Source of the DNA: an uncultured Alphaproteobacteria bacterium | GTDB taxonomy: Bacteria; Pseudomonadota; Alphaproteobacteria; Rs-D84 | NCBI GenBank assembly: GCA_947054455.1 | Contig: CAMRWN010000002.1 | Span: 83,976 to 147,975, forward strand | Reading direction: 5' to 3' | Length of the DNA stretch: 64,000 bases | Part shown: one piece after another, positions 35,525-45,742 of the stretch | Layout: each line of letters starts with the position of its first letter | How positions within the stretch are numbered: the first letter of the stretch is position 1 | Position numbers and translations under genes: made by a program | The notes under the pieces: model-generated | Databases searched by the model: none | Seen by the model: the letters and a program-made list of their open reading frames with translations, nothing else | What the model was told of the DNA's origin: nothing

Positions 35525-37174
35525 TTAATGGATAAGTGTTTTTGCCGTCGCCAGCGATTCCGGCGTTATTTCCGCACCGCTGATTATTCTGGCGATTTCA
35601 TTGACGCGCGCGTCGCCGGATATTTCCGATACCGTTGTTGTCGTTTTTTCGTTTTCCACGTGTTTGGCAATTTTGAAATGACGGCGCGCGTATCCGGCCA
35701 CCTGGGCGGAATGTGTTATGACGATTGCCTGGGACGCGGCTGCCAGCGTGTCCAGACGCTGTCCGACCGCACTGGCGGTCGCGCCGCTGATTCCGGTATC
35801 AACTTCGTCAAAGACAAATGTGGTGGCGGTGTCGTCCGCGGCCAGCACAACACGCATCGCCAGCATCAGTCGCGCCAGTTCGCCGCCAGACGCCGCCTTG
35901 TGCAGGGCCGCAAACGGCATTCCGGGATTTGTTTTTATCATGAACACTATGTCATCGATGCCGGCGGCGCATGCAGGCGCGTCGGTGCGCATGACGGCAA
36001 AATCCGCCTGCCCCAGTTTTAAATCCGGCAGCTCGGCCAACAGTGCAGCGCGCAGCGCAACGCCCGCCGCGGCGCGCGCATCGGACAATTTTGTCGCGCA
36101 TTCGTCGAATATCTTGCGTTTTTTTGCGGCGTCCGCCGTCAGCTTTTTAAGTTCGGCATCGGAATTGTCCAGCGTTTCCAGCTGTGCCGACATCCGCGCC
36201 AGCAAATCCGGCAATTCATCCGCTGAAACACGGTGCTTGCGTGCCGCGGCGCGCAATGCGAACAGACGCTCTTCCACGGTGTCCAGACTGTCGGTATCAA
36301 TGTCGTCCGGCGCCAGCTGGTCGGATATTTCCGCCGCAGCCTGCGCGATTTCATACAGCCGGTCAATTTGCGCGGCGTACGGATTTGGATCTGTCTTGAT
36401 GCGCTGCAGAATATGCGCAACGGAATATATCTGTGATTCCAGCGACTGGCCGCGCGGGGACATTGCCTCGGCCGCTTCGGCCAGAATGGCGGCGTTTTTT
36501 TCAGTATTCATCATCGCGGCGCGACGCGCGGCCAGTTCTTCTTCCTCGCCAGGGGTGGCGTTCAGCGCCCGCAGTTCCGACACATTGTGTTCCAAGAAAT
36601 CGCGTTCGCTCTCGCTGCGGGCCAAAGTTTCGTGCAGTCGGGCCAAACGAACCTCACATTCGTGATAGCTGGCGTATGCATCCCTGGCCGAATTCAGTAA
36701 TTCGCGATATCCTGCCTGATGCGTGGCGGCAAACGCGTCCAGTGTGTCGCGGTGCGTGGCGGAATTCAGCAATGCGTGGTTGGCAAACTGGCCGTGTATT
36801 TCAACCAGACTGTCGCCAATTTGCTTTAAAATTTTGGCCGATACAGGGGTGTCGTTAACCCACGCCCTGCTTTTACCGTCGGCACCCAGTGTGCGGCGTA
36901 AAATCAGCCCATCATCACATTCTATTCCATTTTCGGTCAGCAGAATTTTTGCCGCCGCGGGTACGGTGTTAAATTCTGCAACCACATACGCCGTGTCGCA
37001 TCCGCTTCGTACCAGTGCGGCGTCCGAACGCGCCCCCAGCGCCAGCGACAATGCGTCCAGCAAAATACTCTTGCCCGCACCGGTTTCGCCGGTCAGTATG
37101 TTCAGCCCGGCGCCGAATTCCAAATTCAGCTTTTCAATCAGTACAATATTAGAAATGCTTAAAGAAACCAACAT
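35525..37174 (-). CDS. recN: DNA repair protein RecN
   Basis: A 549-residue SMC-like ATPase for double-strand break repair. Walker A is in NILTGETGAGKSILLDALSLALG (near residue 30). A long Ala/Arg-rich coiled coil follows. The C-terminal signature is ASGGELARLMLAMRVVL, with Walker B TFVFDEVDTGISGATASAVG and ITHSAQVAGYA. Its promoter places the transcription start within a few bases of the ATG. It converges with xseA, with 13 bp between the stops and no obvious terminator. Confidence 0.95.
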   Translation of the reverse strand: MLVSLSISNIVLIEKLNLEFGAGLNILTGETGAGKSILLDALSLALGARSDAALVRSGCDTAYVVAEFNTVPAAAKILLTENGIECDDGLILRRTLGADGKSRAWVNDTPVSAKILKQIGDSLVEIHGQFANHALLNSATHRDTLDAFAATHQAGYRELLNSARDAYASYHECEVRLARLHETLARSESERDFLEHNVSELRALNATPGEEEELAARRAAMMNTEKNAAILAEAAEAMSPRGQSLESQIYSVAHILQRIKTDPNPYAAQIDRLYEIAQAAAEISDQLAPDDIDTDSLDTVEERLFALRAAARKHRVSADELPDLLARMSAQLETLDNSDAELKKLTADAAKKRKIFDECATKLSDARAAAGVALRAALLAELPDLKLGQADFAVMRTDAPACAAGIDDIVFMIKTNPGMPFAALHKAASGGELARLMLAMRVVLAADDTATTFVFDEVDTGISGATASAVGQRLDTLAAASQAIVITHSAQVAGYARRHFKIAKHVENEKTTTTVSEISGDARVNEIARIISGAEITPESLATAKTLIH

Positions 37175-37183
37175 TATGCGCTG

Positions 37184-37213
37184 ATTATAATCGTTTTAGT
37201 TTCGTGATTTCAA
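37184..37213 (-). promoter_or_regulatory. recN promoter
   Basis: On the minus strand TTGAAA (37213-37208), 18-bp spacer and TATAAT (37189-37184). Nine bases separate the -10 from the ATG, giving a 5' leader of two or three bases. Confidence 0.6.
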
Positions 37214-37229
37214 GGCTTTTTAGACAGTG

Positions 37230-37676
37230 TCAGACAATTTTTTCCAACTGCCAGTCATGCGTCCATAAAATATACGCTGTTATTTCATATCCCGGATAAA
37301 TCCGCTGCATCAGACGTTTATATTCTGTCAGTTGCAAAACGTATTTAGCGCGCATGGCATCGCGGCTGACATCGGATTTGTAATCCAGAATTCGAATTTT
37401 TTTACACTGATGCCCGACAATAATTCGGTCTATGCGGCGGCTCAGGAACCGGCCGTCCAATTCGCCGGCCACGGGAACCTCTGTCATGGCGTCGGGCGTG
37501 AAAAATTCGGCCAGCATCGGACAGGCCGCTATGCGCGCCGCCAGCTGTTCATCGCCACGGGCCGCGCCGCCGTCAATTACCACGGTGCGCAGACGCGCAT
37601 GCATTTTTGTTCCGCATTCCGTGGCAAAAGAACGACTTTGTTCTTCCTGCAATAATTCGCGCAAACTATTCGCCAT
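37230..37676 (-). CDS. AddA C-terminal nuclease domain encoded as a separate gene
   Basis: This 148-residue protein is a PD-(D/E)XK nuclease of the AddA/RecB type: the motif runs GELDGRFLSRRIDRIIVG (Asp), then KIRILDYKSD (D-x-K) and QLTEYKRLM (Q-x3-Y). In ordinary AddA this domain is fused to the helicase C-terminus. Here its ATG at 37676 overlaps the end of the helicase gene by 11 bases in another frame. Catalytic residues are intact, so it could work as a split subunit; an assembly or real frameshift is the alternative. Confidence 0.8.
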   Translation of the reverse strand: MANSLRELLQEEQSRSFATECGTKMHARLRTVVIDGGAARGDEQLAARIAACPMLAEFFTPDAMTEVPVAGELDGRFLSRRIDRIIVGHQCKKIRILDYKSDVSRDAMRAKYVLQLTEYKRLMQRIYPGYEITAYILWTHDWQLEKIV

Positions 37677-40329
37677 GCACAATCCTTATTGTTTCACCGT
37701 CAAATGTCGCACCGGGGATGTTTTGTAAATGCTGCCATAATTGCGCATGCCACGAAATATCTGGCGCGCTTGCATACGTTGTGTATCCATATATGTACAG
37801 GTGGTCGCGCGCACGCGTCATCGCGACATACAACAGGCGATAGTATTCCGCAATGCGAACGTTCATCAGCGCGTCAGCCGCCGCTGCGCGCCGCACGCTG
37901 TCGTCGCTGCGGGGCGACCACAGCCATACATTTTGCGCCGTGTCCGTCCCGTCGGATTTTCCGCGGCGCATTTCCGGCGTAATTGGCAGCACCTGCTCCG
38001 TCCCGGGTGTCCGCGCGGTATCAATCAGAAAGACAACCGGTGCCTCTAATCCCTTGCTGCCGTGCACGGTTGCGATGCGCACGCCGGACGCGGCATCCAT
38101 GTCGCGTTTTATTTCGCTGCCACCGGTTATGAACCATTTAAGGAAATGCCGAAGTATTCCCGGCTGGGTGCGTTCGTACGCCAAGCAAATTGTTAAAAAT
38201 TCCTCTAGCGGGTCAATCGCCTGGGCGCCCAGCGCGGCGATAATCTGCGCGCGTGCGCCGCCGTCCAGAATTCGCGTGAAGAATGAATACGGCGCCAATA
38301 CGTCCGCCCACTGTAAAAACTGTTCCAGTTCTGCATGAATATCTGGATGCGTTTGACGTAAAACATTGAAAACCGTTTCCGGCAATGCGTCCGGTGATGT
38401 GGCACGGCGCGATTTTGTTTCTTCGTTTCTTGTTTTGCAGATATTAAAAATATCCGCTTCATTCAATCTAAAAATCGGACTTTTTAACACACAACACAAA
38501 CTATAGTCGTCCGTTGTGTCCAGACAAAATCTGACCAGATTCATCAGGTCTCGTATTGCTGGAAAATTCGGCAGAACTATTCTGTCGCTGCCTGCGACGG
38601 GAACACTGCGCTTCTTTAATTCCGACACCAGCGGGGCCGTCATGGGATGACGGTTTTGCACAAGAACCATGATGTCATGCGGCATGAAACGGCCTGAATC
38701 GACCAGTGATTTTATCCGGTCGGCAATTGTTTTTATATATCCGCCGACATCTGTGCCGTCGGACGCGCGGGAAATCATTTTGTGAACTTCAACCATTCCG
38801 GCGTCGCCGCGACGGAAACATGCATGGCGGTTGTTTGCAAATCCGGTTGCCTGGGCGACGGTCGGATTGGAAAAGAAGCAGTCGACCGCATGCAGTATCG
38901 AAGACAGGGAACGAAAACTCTGCGCCAGCGGTATTTCACGTATCGTGCGCAGGTTGTTTTGTATTTGCGCGGCGATGTCCTGGCGGCTGGCGGCGAATGC
39001 GCGCGGGTCGGCGCCCTGGAATCCGTATATGGACTGCTTGGTGTCGCCGACAACAAAGATAGAATGCGGATTTTTCCCGGCATCGCCTTCGGCAAAAAAG
39101 TCGCCGGACAACATGCGCAGTATGTCCCATTGCAATGGCGATGTGTCCTGGGCCTCGTCCACCAGGATATGGGTCAGCGACAAATCCAACTGCGACAGCA
39201 CCCATCCCATAGAATCCGGATTGGAAAACAGTTTTCGCGTGTATAGAATAAGGTCTTCGAAATCCAGCAGGCTGCGCTGACGTTTCATATCGCGGTATGT
39301 TTGTGCGAACGCCGCACCCAGGTCAAACAGTGCGACACTGTCGTCAAAAACGCGACGGCTGGCATGCTGCTGATTCAGGCGATAGACGCGCTCTTGCTCG
39401 TCCGCCAAATAATCCTTTTTAGAGACAACAGAAATCTTGCCACCGTCGGCTTTTAGGTATATTTCTTTGTATTTTTCAAAATCTATAGTTTTATCAATGT
39501 ATTGTTTTGTTATATTAACAATATCAAACAGGTATTTTGCCGGCTTTTTTGATGCATTTATATCAGATGTTGCCATATTAATGATATCTAACAGCTTTTC
39601 TGACGAAAAATCATATGAAATCGGTGTATTCAATTCTAAAAAATATTCAATTGTATCAATGAAATATTTACGATACTTATCAATATCAGACGCTTGGAAA
39701 AAGTACTTGTAAAGTCCGCTTAATATATCCATTAAATCGGCCAGATAGTTTTCAGATACTCTGCCGACGATGTGTGCGAACGCATCTTTGACACGTTCAA
39801 AGTTTTGGATTGATTCGTCCCGTGCATTTATCAGTTTGTCGAACGCATCGTTCATCAATACACGCTGGTTTGCATCCGATACCAGCGTCCATGCAGGTGG
39901 CAATCCGGCCTCTATTGGAAAGCGGCGCAAAATCTCTTCGCAGAATCCGTGGATTGTTTTGATTTTCAAAACGTCCGGGTTGTCTATGTATTGGAAAAAT
40001 ATTTCACGGGCATGTGCGATGTCGTCCGCTGTTGCTGGATTGTTTATCGCCACCCCGTCCAGCAATTCACGCAATTGCGCGTCCGTGGCCATCGCCCATC
40101 CACGCAACGCGGCCAGAATTCTGTTTCGCATTTCGCCCGCGCCCGCGTTTGTATACGTCAGGCACAATATGCCACCCGCCCCGATGTTGGGTGCACGAAA
40201 CAATATGCGCAGCAGGCGTCGCACCAAAACACTGGTTTTGCCTGTGCCTGCGTTTGCCTGGACCCATATGTTTTCCAACGGGTTGGCCGCCGTGTCCTGG
40301 GCGGGGGAAAGGATGCTTTTTTGTGCCAT
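37666..40329 (-). CDS. addA: AddA-type UvrD/Rep helicase lacking its nuclease domain
   Basis: This is an 887-residue superfamily 1 helicase. Walker A is ENIWVQANAGTGKTSVLVRRLLRI. Further motifs: CLTYTNAGAGEMRNRI, ILVDEAQDTSPLQWDIL (Walker B), FVVGDTKQSIYGFQGADP, ATVHGSKGLEAPVVFLID, and YVAMTRARDHLYIYG. It processes DNA ends for homologous recombination with AddB. Alphaproteobacterial AddA is usually ~1100 or more residues with a C-terminal nuclease; here the nuclease is the overlapping downstream gene. A normally located addB is not in the window. The middle segment (about residues 190-300) is AT-richer than the rest. Confidence 0.9.
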   Translation of the reverse strand: MAQKSILSPAQDTAANPLENIWVQANAGTGKTSVLVRRLLRILFRAPNIGAGGILCLTYTNAGAGEMRNRILAALRGWAMATDAQLRELLDGVAINNPATADDIAHAREIFFQYIDNPDVLKIKTIHGFCEEILRRFPIEAGLPPAWTLVSDANQRVLMNDAFDKLINARDESIQNFERVKDAFAHIVGRVSENYLADLMDILSGLYKYFFQASDIDKYRKYFIDTIEYFLELNTPISYDFSSEKLLDIINMATSDINASKKPAKYLFDIVNITKQYIDKTIDFEKYKEIYLKADGGKISVVSKKDYLADEQERVYRLNQQHASRRVFDDSVALFDLGAAFAQTYRDMKRQRSLLDFEDLILYTRKLFSNPDSMGWVLSQLDLSLTHILVDEAQDTSPLQWDILRMLSGDFFAEGDAGKNPHSIFVVGDTKQSIYGFQGADPRAFAASRQDIAAQIQNNLRTIREIPLAQSFRSLSSILHAVDCFFSNPTVAQATGFANNRHACFRRGDAGMVEVHKMISRASDGTDVGGYIKTIADRIKSLVDSGRFMPHDIMVLVQNRHPMTAPLVSELKKRSVPVAGSDRIVLPNFPAIRDLMNLVRFCLDTTDDYSLCCVLKSPIFRLNEADIFNICKTRNEETKSRRATSPDALPETVFNVLRQTHPDIHAELEQFLQWADVLAPYSFFTRILDGGARAQIIAALGAQAIDPLEEFLTICLAYERTQPGILRHFLKWFITGGSEIKRDMDAASGVRIATVHGSKGLEAPVVFLIDTARTPGTEQVLPITPEMRRGKSDGTDTAQNVWLWSPRSDDSVRRAAAADALMNVRIAEYYRLLYVAMTRARDHLYIYGYTTYASAPDISWHAQLWQHLQNIPGATFDGETIRIVHGE

Positions 40330-40426
40330 TTATGCCCTTGCTTTATGCCAGAGATTCTAGTATAAATTTCATAGAACATCAAGAACCTTATAAAAACCGG
40401 GGATTCTCATTTCTTAGGGGGAGATT

Positions 40427-42370
40427 ATGGAAGCCAACCATACACTTTTTATTACAAATCATATACTGATGATTCTTGGCGGGGGGCTGGGATTTCTGCT
40501 GATTTTGGCACTGGGGGTTTTGTTTTTCGTGTCCAGACGCTCGCAAAAGGTTATGCAGTCGCTGCTGACGCTGATGACACAGCCACAGCGTGCCAAGGTT
40601 CAGGACGCGGCACGCGTTTTGCAGACAATACTGGCGGATGAAATTGCAAAAATTGAATCTGGGTTCCAAAACATGCGCGACACGTTGAACGCGCAGATTG
40701 CATCTGCCGTGGAATTAAAACAGGAATTGACCGTGCAGAATGACAAACTGGTGGATACCGCCCAGAATGCGACAAAAAAATTGGTTCAAATGTCCCAGCG
40801 TTTGGATAACACCCTGTCGGGGTTGCAGGGGGTTGTGGATTCCGATTCCTGGCGCGATGTTCAGCAGTCTACGGACAGGTTTGGCGCGACCGTCAACGAT
40901 TTGTTGGAAAAAATTAATGCAACCGCCGGCGACGCTGAACAACAAACGGCCCGCATCCAGCAACAAATTGAAGGCTGGATTTCAGCGTCTGATGAAATGG
41001 CGCAAAAATTGCATAATGAATTCGATTCTAATGCCAAAAACATGCATGCGGCATCTGACGAGGCTGCCACCCTGCAGCAGCAGTTATCGGCCCTGGCCCA
41101 GTCGACGGCCGAAGGGTTTAACAATGTAAAGGGGGCATCCGCGGATTATGCGGTCGTTATGGAACAAAACAACAAGATGTTGGACGGACACTTGAACAGG
41201 CTGGATTCGTTCGGCAAGCAGTCGAAAAAACAGCTGACCAGCCAGATGAATACACTGACCAATACGGCAAATGTTGTCGCAGGACAGGTTCGGTTGACGG
41301 AATCCTCTATTGAAAAGCAGATTCGAAAACTGACCGATGCGGTCGAGGCATTGATGTCGTCCGCCGGCACGACCGAGGCCGCCGTCCGTGGAATTTCGAC
41401 AGAACTGGCGACATTGACCAATCGTTTTGACAGCGAAATCAAGGAATTTGCAACCGGCGTTGTTTCAGAATTGAAAACGGTTTCCGGTGTTGCAAACATC
41501 ACACTGGAAAACACCAAGACGGCGGCCGGCGCGTTTTCGGAATCTGTCAAGGCAATGGCGACCGGCGTGCGTGAAACACTGATTGAAATGAATACTGCCC
41601 ATACCCAGCTGTCGGGCCAGTCGGCCAATCTTATAAAGATGTCCGCGGAAACAACCGCCCAGCTGCAGCCGCTGTCGGAATTGATTGAAAAGTATTATGC
41701 AGCCCTGCCCGACTTGTCGCGCGGTTCCGTTGAGACGGGTGCGAATCTGGAAAAAACCGTGGCATCGCTGAACGAAAAAATTGCATTGATGAAATCAACT
41801 GTTTCCGAATCCACGGCCACAATCAGCGAGTCTGCCATAAAGCTGGAGGATTTGGCCGGCCAGTCGCGCCAGCAAATGATTGATTTGATGTCGGATTACG
41901 CCAAGGCTGTAAATACCATGCAGACACTGAACAAGCAAATGATGGTCGCGCGCGCAACCGCACCCATGGATGCAATCAGTGCCACGCCGGCGGCATACGG
42001 TCGCGTAAGCAGTGCCGACTTTTTACAGCAGAGCGAACGCATGTTTGAAAAAATGCATGAACAGTCGCTGGATTTGACGCGTGCCGCCGGTGCGGAAATA
42101 CCGGATGTAGTGTGGAAGAAATACCATGGCGGCGATAAAACCATTTTCTCGAAATGGTTGGCCAAGATGATGTCGGCGGCCGACAAGAAACGCGTGCGGG
42201 AAATGCTGAAATCGGACGCCGTGTTCCGTTCCCAGGCGACCCAATTCGTGCGCAGCTTTGACAAGATTCTGGCCGGTGCGCGTAATGCCGACAATGCGGA
42301 CAAACTGGCCGCGACATTAATTAAAACCGATTTGGGCCAAATATATATAGCACTGAAAGGAGACATCTGA
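40427..42370 (+). CDS. Membrane-anchored coiled-coil protein (647 residues)
   Basis: Strong AGGGGGAG site. One transmembrane helix at about residues 13-36 (ILMILGGGLGFLLILALGVLFFV) is followed by a very long coiled coil (about 60-530) in which heptads resemble the signalling part of methyl-accepting proteins, but no HAMP or receptor domain is visible. A globular C-terminal ~130 residues (FSKWLAKMMSAADKKRVREML...FDKILAGARNADNADKLAATL) may be the functional end. A structural or sorting role at the inner membrane is plausible. It is followed 19 bases later by another unknown gene. Confidence 0.72.
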   Translation: MEANHTLFITNHILMILGGGLGFLLILALGVLFFVSRRSQKVMQSLLTLMTQPQRAKVQDAARVLQTILADEIAKIESGFQNMRDTLNAQIASAVELKQELTVQNDKLVDTAQNATKKLVQMSQRLDNTLSGLQGVVDSDSWRDVQQSTDRFGATVNDLLEKINATAGDAEQQTARIQQQIEGWISASDEMAQKLHNEFDSNAKNMHAASDEAATLQQQLSALAQSTAEGFNNVKGASADYAVVMEQNNKMLDGHLNRLDSFGKQSKKQLTSQMNTLTNTANVVAGQVRLTESSIEKQIRKLTDAVEALMSSAGTTEAAVRGISTELATLTNRFDSEIKEFATGVVSELKTVSGVANITLENTKTAAGAFSESVKAMATGVRETLIEMNTAHTQLSGQSANLIKMSAETTAQLQPLSELIEKYYAALPDLSRGSVETGANLEKTVASLNEKIALMKSTVSESTATISESAIKLEDLAGQSRQQMIDLMSDYAKAVNTMQTLNKQMMVARATAPMDAISATPAAYGRVSSADFLQQSERMFEKMHEQSLDLTRAAGAEIPDVVWKKYHGGDKTIFSKWLAKMMSAADKKRVREMLKSDAVFRSQATQFVRSFDKILAGARNADNADKLAATLIKTDLGQIYIALKGDI

Positions 42371-42389
42371 TACGAACAATGACAAACCC

Positions 42390-42953
42390 TTGAATATTGT
42401 AAATGCACAAGACCTGACCGAATGGTTCAAAGGACTGACGTGGGGCGATACTGTCGTTGCGATAAGATATGCGGACACAAAAAACCGCGACTTTGTGGCG
42501 GCCAATTCTGACGCCGTGGCCAAGATGATGACCCATGCCTATATCAAGCGTCATATGACGTATTATCTGAACGATTTTGTTGGAACCGATGCGTTGCAGC
42601 CGGTAAAGGATACTGAAAATTTATCGGAATGTGTTCGCGCGGCGATTGCCGACGGATATCCCGCATACCAGTTTGATGCATCACGGCTGCCGCCGGAATT
42701 TCTGCGACTTGTCGGTAATCTGAATAAATTTCTGCATAATGCGGCGATAAAGCATATAGATTCCAAAACACGGTCGAACGAAGGGGAATTTGCCATTGAC
42801 CTGCAGTTCCTGAACAAGGAGTTTGCAGATTATCGCAATGCGATGACCCAGGCAAAATGGCTGGCAAACGCACCGATGCGCGACGGCAAAAAAAATGATG
42901 AATTCTCAATGAACGCCGTGCTGAATGCAAAATCAAAAGATTTGGGGCTTTAA
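42390..42953 (+). CDS. Hypothetical protein (187 residues), start uncertain
   Basis: A soluble, helical protein with no recognised domain (LTWGDTVVAIRYADTKNRDFVAA, then LPPEFLRLVGNLNKFLHNAAIKH). The only start at this end is a TTG at 42390. However, a good AAGGAG at 42356-42361 lies 28 bases before it, and the intervening frame (TSDTNNDKPL) reads like protein with no ATG/GTG/TTG at the right distance. The true start may be non-standard or a start codon may be mutated. Probably co-transcribed with the coiled-coil membrane protein. Confidence 0.6.
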   Translation: MNIVNAQDLTEWFKGLTWGDTVVAIRYADTKNRDFVAANSDAVAKMMTHAYIKRHMTYYLNDFVGTDALQPVKDTENLSECVRAAIADGYPAYQFDASRLPPEFLRLVGNLNKFLHNAAIKHIDSKTRSNEGEFAIDLQFLNKEFADYRNAMTQAKWLANAPMRDGKKNDEFSMNAVLNAKSKDLGL

Positions 42954-42967
42954 TAAAAAAGCCGCAA

Positions 42968-43005
42968 AAACAAAAGCCCGTTGTTATCAACGGGCTTTGT
43001 TTTTA
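42968..43005. terminator. Bidirectional terminator
   Basis: AAAGCCCGTTG/CAACGGGCTTT stem with a TTAT loop, T-rich on both strands, between the convergent gene at 42390 and rpoD. Confidence 0.85.
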
Positions 43006-45078
43006 ATCCTCCAAGAAGCTTTTTAATTTACGCGCGCGCGTCGGATGCTTCAGTTTATTCAGCGCCTTTTGCTCAATCTGGCGTATGCGTTCACGCGTCA
43101 CGCCGATGTATTCGCCCACCTCTTCCAATGTGCTGGTTTTGTTGGTAGACATTCCGAAACGCTGGCGCAGAACGGTTTCCTCTTTGGGATCCAGTTCCGA
43201 CAGAATCTGTGTGACGATTTTACGCAGATTTTTCTGGGCCGCGGATGTAAACGGATTTTTGGCCGTTTCGTCGGCGATAATCTCCAAACGCGAACTGTCG
43301 TCTTCGCTGCCGACAGGCGCTTCCAGTGAAATTGGCTTCAGATTCACCTTCATCGCCTTGTGAATCTTGTCGACCGGCAAATAAATCATCTTGGATAATT
43401 CTTCGGCGGTCGGCTGGCGGCCGTATTTGTGCATAAACTGGCGCGATGCACGCTGAATCTTGTGTATATTATCAATCATATGAACCGGTATGCGAATTGT
43501 GCGGGCCTGGTCTGCGATGCTGCGCGATATGCCCTGCTGAATCCAGTTGGTCGCATATGTTGAAAACTTGTTCCCCAAACGATAGTCGAATTTATCCACC
43601 GCCTTCATCAGACCGATGTTGCCGTCCTGAACCAAGTCCGAGAAATCCAACCCCAATCCGCGGTTGCTGGATTTTTTCGCAAATTTGATAACCAGACGCA
43701 GGTTGGCTTCTATCATTTCGCGCTTGGCGCGGGCCGCTTCGGTTTGACCGCGACGCACCAGTTCCACCACCTTTTTATATTCGGCGGTCGGCTGTCCTGT
43801 TTCGTTCGCGATGGCGGTTATATCCTCTTGAATTTTCAGGATGTCTTTTTCATGCTTTTTGGCAAAATTGACCCACGCAGGATTTTTGTGCTTCGCCATT
43901 TTCTTGACCCAGTTTCGGTTCAGTTCGTTGCCCGCGTATTCGGCCAGAAAATCTTCGCGCTTTATTTTGTTCGCCAACGCCAGACGCAGCAGTTTACCCT
44001 CCAGCCCCATCAGCAACTGGTCCCGCTTGGTCAGTTGTTCCAAAATTTCGGCGTTTCTGTCGTCGTTAAGGCGTATCTTGCTGACGTGTTCAAACAGTTC
44101 CAGACGCATCTTGGTATATTTCTTTTCCAGCGCGTCGTCTGGTTTGGCGGATGTCAGCAAATTCTCCAGTCGTTTTGCCTGCAGCTTTTGCATGCTGTTG
44201 AATATGCGTTTGATTTTTGTAAACAGTTCCGTAATCATGGGCATCAGCGCTTCTTCCATGACCGGAATTGGCACGCCGGATGTGCCGCGTGCTGTATCTT
44301 CCTTTTTTACGCCGTCTTCTTCGTCGGCATCCTCTTCATCGTCTTCTTCGGCGGTGCTTTCCTCTAAATCATCCAAATCGTCGTCATCCAGTTCGTCAAC
44401 GTGTTCCACACCCTTGGATTTCAATGCCTCGGACAAGGCGGCCAGTGATTTTTGCTCGGCCTCGCTGGAATACATTACTTCCAGATTCACGATATAACGC
44501 AGTCTGATGTCGTCATTAAGCAGCTGCTGATACCAATCCAGCATTGCCTGGATGGTCATGGGACTTTCACACAGGCCGTACACCATCAGGCGCGATGCCG
44601 CTTCTATACGCTGGGCAATGGCAACCTCGCCGGCGGCAGTCAACAACTGAACTGTTCCGATTTGCTTCAGATAAGATTGAACGGAATCTTGCACGCCCAG
44701 CACCAGATTTCCGGTCTGACTGCGTTCCAGCTGTTTTGCAAAGTGTTCGTAATCATCGTCGTTGACATCGACCTGCTCTGCATCGGCATTGAGCAAATTG
44801 CGAGTCTTGTCCAACGGTTCTTCATCTGGGTCGTCATAATATTTATCCATGTTTTTGGAAAAATCACCGGTTTCCAAAAACTCCAGCCCCAAATCCTGCT
44901 GAAAGAAATCCAACACTTCGTCTTTTTCGGCGTCAGGCACCTCGTCCGCTTCGGTCGCAGTATCAAAATCCAACTGAGACAGATAGCCGACCTCTATCGC
45001 ACTGGATGCCAGTCTTTGCAGGTTTTCCGGCAATGAATCCATCAGCAACTTGGTTGCTTCATCAAGTTTTTTAGCCAT
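43003..45078 (-). CDS. rpoD: RNA polymerase primary sigma factor RpoD
   Basis: This 691-residue sigma-70 recognises -35/-10 promoters of housekeeping genes. Region 1.1 is at the N-terminus, followed by a non-conserved region with a very acidic insert ([28 protein letters not shown], about residues 225-255). Regions 2.1-2.4 read [40 protein letters not shown]. Region 3 has [13 protein letters not shown], and region 4.2 ends in [28 protein letters not shown]. The TTGACA/TATAAT-like promoters seen here fit its known preference. Confidence 0.98.
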   Translation of the reverse strand: MAKKLDEATKLLMDSLPENLQRLASSAIEVGYLSQLDFDTATEADEVPDAEKDEVLDFFQQDLGLEFLETGDFSKNMDKYYDDPDEEPLDKTRNLLNADAEQVDVNDDDYEHFAKQLERSQTGNLVLGVQDSVQSYLKQIGTVQLLTAAGEVAIAQRIEAASRLMVYGLCESPMTIQAMLDWYQQLLNDDIRLRYIVNLEVMYSSEAEQKSLAALSEALKSKGVEHVDELDDDDLDDLEESTAEEDDEEDADEEDGVKKEDTARGTSGVPIPVMEEALMPMITELFTKIKRIFNSMQKLQAKRLENLLTSAKPDDALEKKYTKMRLELFEHVSKIRLNDDRNAEILEQLTKRDQLLMGLEGKLLRLALANKIKREDFLAEYAGNELNRNWVKKMAKHKNPAWVNFAKKHEKDILKIQEDITAIANETGQPTAEYKKVVELVRRGQTEAARAKREMIEANLRLVIKFAKKSSNRGLGLDFSDLVQDGNIGLMKAVDKFDYRLGNKFSTYATNWIQQGISRSIADQARTIRIPVHMIDNIHKIQRASRQFMHKYGRQPTAEELSKMIYLPVDKIHKAMKVNLKPISLEAPVGSEDDSSRLEIIADETAKNPFTSAAQKNLRKIVTQILSELDPKEETVLRQRFGMSTNKTSTLEEVGEYIGVTRERIRQIEQKALNKLKHPTRARKLKSFLED

Positions 45079-45115
45079 GAGACGCCCTTTGCGCTGTTAT
45101 ACGAATGTATGTTTA

Positions 45116-45640
45116 TTATTTGCTTTTCTTTGCCTTGGCAATCGCTTCGTGCAATGCGGATTCGGAAACCAGCCCCAAAACAATCGGGCTTTGAATCTGA
45201 ATCAGCGAATAAGAACTGTGTGTTTTATTGCGTACGGACGCGACGGTCGGATTGGTGCTGCGCATCAGGCGTGCCACCTGTCCGTCGGACAGTTCCGGAT
45301 AATTCTTCAGAATCCACAAAATGCCGCCCAGACGGTTCTGGCGGTGCAATTTCGGCGTATATCCAACACCCTTTTTGTTCTGTGCCTTTTGTGCGACAAC
45401 TATTTCATCACGCAGTGTCAGGCGGGCGTTCGGGTCGGCTTCGCACGCGGCGATGTCTTCACGTGTCAGCTGGCCGTTTAAAATCGGATTTAAACCCTGA
45501 ATCTTGTATGTTTCGGCATCGGCGATATTTTTAATTTCCAATTCATGCAGACCGCAGAAATCAGCGATTTGTTCAAATGTCAGTGCGGTGTTTTCAATCA
45601 ACCAAAGCGCGGTTGATTTCGGCATATACGGGTAATTCAT
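45116..45640 (-). CDS. DUF1013 / TrcR-type cell-cycle regulator
   Basis: A 174-residue protein of the alphaproteobacteria-specific DUF1013 family, in which members are named cell cycle transcriptional regulator TrcR. ATG 45640 has an AGAGGAACG site and starts MNYPYMPKSTALWLIENTALTFEQIADFCGLHELEIKNIAD, the conserved HTH-like block. A second helical region (LGGILWILKNYPELSDGQVARLMRSTNPTVASVRN) looks like another HTH. The presence of this gene is one of the clearest taxonomic markers in the window. It lies downstream of cysS on the same strand. Confidence 0.88.
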   Translation of the reverse strand: MNYPYMPKSTALWLIENTALTFEQIADFCGLHELEIKNIADAETYKIQGLNPILNGQLTREDIAACEADPNARLTLRDEIVVAQKAQNKKGVGYTPKLHRQNRLGGILWILKNYPELSDGQVARLMRSTNPTVASVRNKTHSSYSLIQIQSPIVLGLVSESALHEAIAKAKKSK

Positions 45641-45742
45641 GAACGTTCCTCTTTTTACTGGGGGCAATATACACCAAAACACGCCCATTTTCAAGCCATT
45701 TTTTCCAAAAAACATGTCCGGCAACGCCGGACATTAACATTC

